From: Paenilisteria riparia FSL S10-1204 | Lineage (GTDB): Bacteria > Bacillota > Bacilli > Lactobacillales > Listeriaceae | Direction of reading: 5' to 3' | Assembly (NCBI RefSeq): GCF_000525995.1 | Contig: NZ_AODL01000008.1 | Location: forward strand, 1 to 64,000 | Length of the DNA stretch: 64,000 bases | In this document: positions 59,462 through 64,000 of the stretch, in pieces | How the letters are laid out: the number at the start of each line of letters is the position of its first letter | How positions within the stretch are numbered: position 1 is the first letter of the stretch | Translations under genes and position numbers: made by a program | The notes under the pieces: model-generated | The model's input: only the letters and a program-made list of their open reading frames with translations | What the model was told of the DNA's origin: nothing | Database searches by the model: none

Positions 59462-59474
59462 ACCATTCGCCTCC

Positions 59475-60053
59475 CTATTCACCGAGTGCTAATTCCCAGA
59501 CAGAGACTAGTGAAATTTCACTAACTCTGTCCGAATTAACAAACTCTGCAATTTCTACCTTATCATTCGGTATTTCATTCATATCTAAAACCTTCTCTAT
59601 GTTTCGCGTTACTACGCCGTCTTGAGAAAGAAGACTCGTCTTCCCTCTCAGCGGCTTACTATAAAGTGCCTCATCCCGATAAGCAATCATATACAACTTG
59701 TCGCGGTTAAGTCCTACTAAGAAGCGATTATCACTAATGCCAACATGCTTTGTAATGCTGTCCAAAAAATAGATGTAGCCACGATATGTGATTAACATTT
59801 TATATTTTGGCTCATTGTTGGAAATAGGAAAACCCTCCATATAGTGGTCTTGATTATTTATATAGTAGCGATCAAGCTCAGAAAATACCGCTAACATGAG
59901 ACGATCCCATTTAGAATCTTCACTATTACGGTCCACCAAATTAATTTTAGCCAAGACGGGGCTAAAGAACTGCTGATCACGCATAATTTCCTTTTGGAAA
60001 AAGGAGTATGATTGTGTGCTAGCCAATCCTACTGGAATAAATGGTTTCATCAT
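59475..60053 (-). CDS. Unrecognised protein encoded in front of agrB
   Basis: 192 residues, soluble, no signal peptide or TM. The sequence shows a central strand-rich region (KYKMLITYRGYIYFLDSITKH, then NRFLVGLNRDKLYMIAYRDE) and an acidic C-terminal part (NDKVEIAEFVNSDRVSEISL). No family recognised. It appears to be the first gene of the agr transcript: promoter 60130-60158 with LytTR repeats upstream, and only 13 bases to agrB. No such gene precedes agrB in the L. monocytogenes or S. aureus loci I know. It starts at one of two adjacent ATG codons; the ribosome site (AAAGGA) is distant. Confidence 0.7.
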   Translation of the reverse strand: MMKPFIPVGLASTQSYSFFQKEIMRDQQFFSPVLAKINLVDRNSEDSKWDRLMLAVFSELDRYYINNQDHYMEGFPISNNEPKYKMLITYRGYIYFLDSITKHVGISDNRFLVGLNRDKLYMIAYRDEALYSKPLRGKTSLLSQDGVVTRNIEKVLDMNEIPNDKVEIAEFVNSDRVSEISLVSVWELALGE

Positions 60054-60129
60054 ACCGTAATCTAGTCCTTTCAGTGTCTAATAGTGTGATTCTCTGGCTC
60101 ATCTCCGTAAGCCTTACTTTCATAAACCA

Positions 60130-60197
60130 ATTATACGATAGAAAAGCGGTTTCTGACGCAATCGTTCGTAAACGTCGCGTTTTTGTAAGTGAACGCA
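60130..60197 (-). promoter_or_regulatory. Promoter of the agr operon with LytTR-type direct repeats
   Basis: On the minus strand a perfect TATAAT (60130-60135) lies 17 bases from a poor -35 (GCGTCA, 60153-60158). Upstream, CGTTCACTT- and CGTTTACGA-like repeats (60167-60176 and 60188-60197) are offset by 21 bases. This is the arrangement of an AgrA/LytTR-activated promoter. AGCGGTTT (60145-60152) and AAACCGCT (60200-60207) form an inverted repeat that encloses the sites. Confidence 0.6.
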
Positions 60198-60251
60198 AAA
60201 AACCGCTCTTTTTTTAGTTACATCCATAACTTTAAATAGCTTTTCAACATA

Positions 60252-60293
60252 AAAATAACCAAGAAAACTGCTTTATTTTCAGCTTCTTGGTTT
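60252..60293 (-). terminator. Terminator of the sensor-array operon
   Basis: On the minus strand AACCAAGAA pairs with TTCTTGGTT, followed by ATTTTTAT. It separates the second agrA-like gene from the agr promoter. Confidence 0.85.
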
Positions 60294-60297
60294 GCTT

Positions 60298-61020
60298 TTA
60301 TTCTAAATTTTTTCGCATTCTTGTTGAGAGGAGGCATTTTTGTCCATTGTTCATGTAAACGATACCTTTGGCTAGGTCAACTTCTTTGATGTGGTCTTTA
60401 TTTACGAGGAAAGAACGGTGGGTTCTAATGAAACGCTGGTCTAGTTTGGCTGCGATTTCTTTAATTTTACCGTAAAATTCGATTTTGCGCTTTTTGCTAT
60501 GCAGGATGATTCGATGAGCACGCGATGATGTTTCGATAAACAATATATTTTCTAGTGGTTCGTGTAGAATGCGATCGTCGGTTTTTATCGTTAAATATTT
60601 GCCTTGTTTATCGTTATTTTTGACGCGTTTAGTTACGCTTTGAATGCAATCGATAACGCGTCTTTGGATATTTTTGTAGTCGTCTTTGATGATGTAGTCC
60701 ATTGCTTCGATTTTGTAGGTGAACGTTAAATAGCTCATTTCTGAGTGCGATGTAATGAAAACAATGAATCCTCGGGGATCGTTTTTGCGAATTTCTTTTG
60801 CTAGTTCGAAACCGTTTATAGATTGTGTTTTTAAGGCAACATCGAGGAAATATAACCCTGGTTCGCGTTTTTTCTGAATGGATTCGAGCAATTTTTCTGG
60901 GCTTTCTGTTTTTAGTTGAATGTGCATGTCTTTATGTTCGATTTTGATATAGTCTTCTATATAAGATGCAATTTCTTTCCGCTGCATCATGTCATCTTCA
61001 CAAATGTAAATTGGAATCAT
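60298..61020 (-). CDS. Second AgrA-like LytTR response regulator
   Basis: 240 residues, clearly paralogous to AgrA at 56560 (shared GFIVFITxHxExSYLTFTYKxEAMDYIIKDD region). Phospho-Asp in GLYFLDVALK; LytTR domain with ILFIETSSRAHRIILHSK and RFIRTHRSFLVNKDHI. All receiver residues are present. It overlaps the preceding degenerate kinase gene by four bases (ATGA), so it is the last cistron of the sensor array. It may bind the LytTR repeats in front of the agr operon just downstream (inference). Confidence 0.88.
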   Translation of the reverse strand: MIPIYICEDDMMQRKEIASYIEDYIKIEHKDMHIQLKTESPEKLLESIQKKREPGLYFLDVALKTQSINGFELAKEIRKNDPRGFIVFITSHSEMSYLTFTYKIEAMDYIIKDDYKNIQRRVIDCIQSVTKRVKNNDKQGKYLTIKTDDRILHEPLENILFIETSSRAHRIILHSKKRKIEFYGKIKEIAAKLDQRFIRTHRSFLVNKDHIKEVDLAKGIVYMNNGQKCLLSTRMRKNLE

Positions 61021-62117
61021 TCGCTTGACATCCTTTCTATCCCAGATGGTGTTAGATTAAGCTTTAATTTCGTGTTTTGATGCTGATTGATTAGTTCTGC
61101 AAGTTGGATTTCGATGGTTGTGCATTGCTCATCGGTCATTTGAAGATGGTCGGTGATTTCTAGGTGGAGGTCTATTCGTTTTTGTTTAGCTTTAGTGAAC
61201 AGGGTGTTTAGTGTGGCTCGGAATGTTAGGTTATTGATTTTTTGCAGAGTTGCTAGTTGGTCTTGATTGCTGGTTAAGTTGGTTTTTAGTGGTGTGATTG
61301 TGTTTTTGAAATAGGTTTTTAATTGTAATGTATCGCCCTGTTCTATATAGCCGTGTAGACTTGATAGGATGTTGATGTAGTCGTGTTTGAATTGGCTCAT
61401 GTCCATAGAAATTGTCTCAATAGAAGTGATGTATCTTTTTAATTGCTCACTTTGAATTCGCTTCTTGTCTGCTTCCATCAAATTCTTATTTATTCTCGTA
61501 ATGATTAATGTGATAATGAGCAGTTGTATAAAAAATGTTGCGAATAGAATGCCGTTAAATCGAATGATGGCAATTGGGAAATTGTATAATGATTCGATAT
61601 AAATGAACACATACATAGTCACAACGATAACTAGCAAGGCAACTATAAGCATGATGCCGTTCGCTTTATTTATTCGTTTATAAATTTTAGTCCTAAATAA
61701 ATGCTCCAGAATGACACTAGCCGAGTATGCGAGAAAGATTAGAGCAACAAAATATATCATATTAAATGCAATACCATTTTCACTCAGAGCTGTATCCATA
61801 TGGAGGAAACTGACGGTAAATACGTCTATACAATAACTGATTATGACTAATAATAAAATGGTCGTCAAGGGGGTGATAAGCGCAATAAAGAAACTTTTTC
61901 CTTTTACTTTGAGCGCTACTACTAAACTTAATAATATAAAAACTAATGCGAAATAACCAATCGTTACAAATAAAATTGTGCCTATTGTAGCTAAAAACAG
62001 ATCGAAAACAAGCAAAAATTGTAACGAAAAAATCCTGCTTGCTAGGATATTAGTGAAGAATGCAATACAATATATTTGCACGACTACGATTATGATAGCT
62101 AATATTTGATTATCCAT
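61017..62117 (-). CDS. AgrC-like sensor with a mostly deleted ATPase domain
   Basis: 366 residues. About six to seven TM segments (1-205), a helix, and the phospho-acceptor motif SQFKHDYINILSSLHGYI (His245). The helical region continues (QLATLQKINNLTFRATLNTLF), but the ATPase part keeps only an N-box-like end (TIEIQLAELINQHQN) and then jumps to a final strand-like tail (KLKLNLTPSGIERM). It lacks the Asn-Ala-Ile-Glu-Ala core and both Gly boxes. No homopolymer frameshift explains this: the next gene starts at the stop codon. AGGAG precedes the ATG. Probably not an active kinase by itself. Confidence 0.8.
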   Translation of the reverse strand: MDNQILAIIIVVVQIYCIAFFTNILASRIFSLQFLLVFDLFLATIGTILFVTIGYFALVFILLSLVVALKVKGKSFFIALITPLTTILLLVIISYCIDVFTVSFLHMDTALSENGIAFNMIYFVALIFLAYSASVILEHLFRTKIYKRINKANGIMLIVALLVIVVTMYVFIYIESLYNFPIAIIRFNGILFATFFIQLLIITLIITRINKNLMEADKKRIQSEQLKRYITSIETISMDMSQFKHDYINILSSLHGYIEQGDTLQLKTYFKNTITPLKTNLTSNQDQLATLQKINNLTFRATLNTLFTKAKQKRIDLHLEITDHLQMTDEQCTTIEIQLAELINQHQNTKLKLNLTPSGIERMSSE

Positions 62118-62127
62118 TTTAAAACTC

Positions 62128-62973
62128 CTATTTTGGTGTGTCTTGTTTTAAAGGTTTGAGTGCTTCTTCAAAATAGGCATCTAGCAACGCCCTATCTCCT
62201 TGTACGATATATCCGTGCAGACTAGCCAATATATTGATATAGTCATGTCGGAATGTGTTCATATTAGTATATAGCTTTTCTAAACGCTCTGTATAGTCAC
62301 GAAGCTGTGCTAATTCTGTAGCTTGTTTTTGATGTTTATCACGTTCTTTCCTGATTCTATCCATAATCAAAAAAACTATGGAGATCGTGATAAAGAAAGT
62401 AACAAATAAGATCAGATAAATAGTAGTCAGTCCTCTAGGGAATCCTAGTGCACCTTCAAGATAGATAAATAGATATGTAATCGCCATGGTCATTGCCATA
62501 AGTGCGACAATAACAAATCCGTTACGGTTCAATACGCCTTGGAAGTTTCTTTTATATAAAATCCAATAAATCAGTGCTCCTATCAAATAGGCACAAACAA
62601 AATTAGGAATCAAAAAGACAAAATTGAGATAGACATTATTATAATCATGTAAATAAAAACCTAGACCTTCGCCCACCATCCAGCTTACTAAATAATCAGC
62701 AATGACTATCACTATAAAAGATAACATTGGAGCTACAAATGAGATTATCCATGTACCTCCTCTACGTTTAAGGAAAAATACTAGGACTGCTGTAGTATAT
62801 ATGATTGTGAAATATTGAATACTATTAAGAAAAATAATACCTAAGCTCATAAATAGTGTTGCGAATAAAATTGTTTTCACAGGTAGAATTTTATTAGCTA
62901 ACAAATTGGCGACTACAGTTATTCCTAATAATTGCAACACCCCTCCAATAAAAAAGACTATGATTGGGCCCAT
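62128..62973 (-). CDS. AgrC-like sensor truncated after the phospho-acceptor domain (I)
   Basis: 281 residues: six to seven TM segments (1-205), coiled helix, and the intact motif MNTFRHDYINILASLHGYIV (His243), then a stop after LDAYFEEALKPLKQDTPK. The ATP-binding domain is wholly absent, and the next gene follows after 10 bases, so there is no hidden continuation. It has its own GGAGG 8 bases before the ATG. It is paralogous to the neighbouring sensors (shared F-P motif after the fifth hydrophobic segment). It could be a signal-binding partner that is phosphorylated in trans or that blocks a kinase. Confidence 0.82.
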   Translation of the reverse strand: MGPIIVFFIGGVLQLLGITVVANLLANKILPVKTILFATLFMSLGIIFLNSIQYFTIIYTTAVLVFFLKRRGGTWIISFVAPMLSFIVIVIADYLVSWMVGEGLGFYLHDYNNVYLNFVFLIPNFVCAYLIGALIYWILYKRNFQGVLNRNGFVIVALMAMTMAITYLFIYLEGALGFPRGLTTIYLILFVTFFITISIVFLIMDRIRKERDKHQKQATELAQLRDYTERLEKLYTNMNTFRHDYINILASLHGYIVQGDRALLDAYFEEALKPLKQDTPK

Positions 62974-62991
62974 GATTTAGCCTCCGTTTAC

Positions 62992-63822
62992 TCACTTTAT
63001 CTGATTTCTATTTTTTAAAGGTACGATTACTTCATTGAAATATTTTTCGAGTAGCTCTTGATCGGCTTTTTCGATATAACCATGCAAACTCGCCAAAATG
63101 TTGACGTAATCATGACGGAACATATTCATGCTTGCATACAAACTTTCCATCCGCGTTGTATATTCTTCTAGTTGCGCTAGCTCAAGTTGTTGTTTCTGAA
63201 TTTCTAATTGTTTTTGGCTTATCTTCGTTATGATTATAAAAGTTAGAGCGATTGCCAATATAAACGTTGCGAAGATTAATGTGTATATAGAAGTAATGGC
63301 CTTAGGGAAGTGATACAATGAGCCTGCATAAATAAAGATGTAAAACAGAATAATAGTTAAAACCAATAAAACAATCAAGAGATAATTCTCCCTTATTTTA
63401 GGAACAAATCTATTTATAGCAAAAGAAAATCCAAATGTTGAAGGAATCAAAATTAATACAAACAAAATAGAATGATTAAGCAAAAAATCTTCATAGTTCT
63501 TATTGAGCAAATTCATTGTAAAAATGATAAGATAATCGCTCATAATCATTGCTAACATTGCCAAAATAGGTGATACAATCGCTGTAGCCCAACCAATTTT
63601 TTTTTAAATCTAAAAATAAAAATCAGGATAACAATCACAAATACCATCGAAAAATATTGAATCTTTGCTAACAGAATCAATCCTACAACAGCTAAAACAA
63701 TCCCTACTAAAACAACTGTTAATGTTGATAGAGACTTTCTCGCCAGTATGTTGGCACCAAAAAACTAGTAAAAACATCTGACATACACCAACGACTACAA
63801 AACCAAACGCAAATGTTAACAT
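62992..63822 (-). pseudogene. AgrC-like sensor truncated after the phospho-acceptor domain (II), with two homopolymer indels
   Basis: Starts MLTFAFGFVVVGVCQMFLLVF. Frame changes at A6 63759-63764 (one base too many) and T9 63597-63605 (one too few, or two too many) interrupt it. Corrected, it is a 276-residue sensor with six to seven TM segments and MNMFRHDYVNILASLHGYIE, ending LEKYFNEVIVPLKNRNQIK. It thus stops at the same point as its neighbour at 62128. The two indels look like sequencing errors; the shared end point does not. The kinase gene end lies 11 bases upstream. Confidence 0.72.
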
Positions 63823-63833
63823 AATTTCTCCAC

Positions 63834-64000
63834 CTACTGCCTTATAATAAGTCCCTGCATAAACGTCCCATCATCCAAAATCTGCGTATCCAACACAACC
63901 GAAGCGTTTTTATTAACGATCTCATCAACAATCGCCAACCCCAACCCACGATTCTCACCTTTTGTCGAAAAGCCTTTTTCAAACATTTGGTGGATTTCAG
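63834..64000 (-). CDS. C-terminal end of an AgrC-like histidine kinase (partial)
   Basis: The last 54 codons of a gene that runs off the right edge. The frame reads FEKGFSTKGENRGLGLAIVD, the G2 region of the HATPase_c_5 fold, close to FSTKGENRGLGLSTLKK of AgrC in this window, and ends GTFMQGLIIRQ. It is therefore the one member of the array with a visible ATP-binding domain, and the first in transcription order. Only 11 bases separate it from the truncated sensor downstream, implying one operon. Confidence 0.82.
   Translation of the reverse strand, partial: EIHQMFEKGFSTKGENRGLGLAIVDEIVNKNASVVLDTQILDDGTFMQGLIIRQ

Noticed and set aside
61017-62117. Full-length active histidine kinase
   Set aside because: It has the phospho-acceptor His but lacks the N-box core and both Gly boxes of the ATPase domain, so it was described as degenerate.
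62128-62973. Truncation of this sensor as a sequencing frameshift
   Set aside because: Only 10 bases separate its stop from the next start, so no ATPase domain could follow in any frame.

Overview
The window looks like chromosome from a low-GC Firmicute of the Listeriaceae: Listeria in the broad sense, probably not L. monocytogenes itself. The gene content is typical of Listeria: the cggR-gap-pgk-tpi-gpmI-eno glycolytic operon beside sigL, a BilE-type osmolyte/bile transporter, a Lin0512-family protein, an agr quorum-sensing system whose AgrD carries the Listeria-type Cys-x4-YEP core, and clpP under a CtsR box. A flavohaemoglobin and a NatKR-NatAB module add to the accessory content. This assignment rests on recognition of proteins, not on a database search.

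Layout. 1-27 is the 5' end of a 16S rRNA gene (minus strand), preceded by a strong rrn promoter that lies in the 3' end of an mrp/salA gene. 1.4-5.3 kb holds a possible 42-residue ORF, a cold-shock gene, a SnoaL-like gene remnant, an LTA-synthase-family gene and a three-gene operon ending in a DUF3284 protein. 5.4-16 kb is a beta-glucoside region: a cellobiose-type PTS EIIC with a sigma-54 promoter and an upstream inverted repeat, two GH4 6-phospho-beta-glucosidases with LacI and RpiR regulators, plus MarR/DUF1304, UPF0210/ACT and hmp. 16-27.5 kb carries surface proteins, a broken acyltransferase, a ROK regulator facing punA and a nucleoside permease, an IS200/IS605-like right-end remnant, usp, MarR/Lin0512 and bilE. 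27.5-34.2 kb is the deoxynucleoside catabolic cluster (pdp, deoB, nupC, lacI, deoC, deoR). 34.2-37.8 kb is natKR facing natAB. 37.9-48.6 kb holds two alpha/beta hydrolases, eno-gpmI-tpiA-pgk-gap-cggR and sigL. 48.7-55.7 kb holds a dipeptidase, MMPL/TetR, uvsE and an AT-rich accessory patch beside tRNA-Arg. clpP follows.

The most unusual part is 56.5-64 kb. A complete agr locus (agrBDCA, predicted pentapeptide ring CSVFI) has an unrecognised gene in front of agrB. It lies directly downstream of a second AgrA-like regulator that is preceded by a tandem array of AgrC-like sensors. Only the first sensor of the array (running off the window) shows an ATP-binding C-terminus. The next two stop just after the phospho-acceptor helix domain, and the fourth has almost all of its ATPase domain deleted. 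LytTR-type direct repeats lie between the two systems.

Quality warning. At least fourteen single-base indels in homopolymers break otherwise intact genes, including gap in the glycolytic operon. I read most of these as consensus errors rather than decay. Such genes are listed as pseudogene because the reading frame as written is broken, with full coordinates given. Two loci (2049-2238 and 55074-55453) look like genuine gene remnants.
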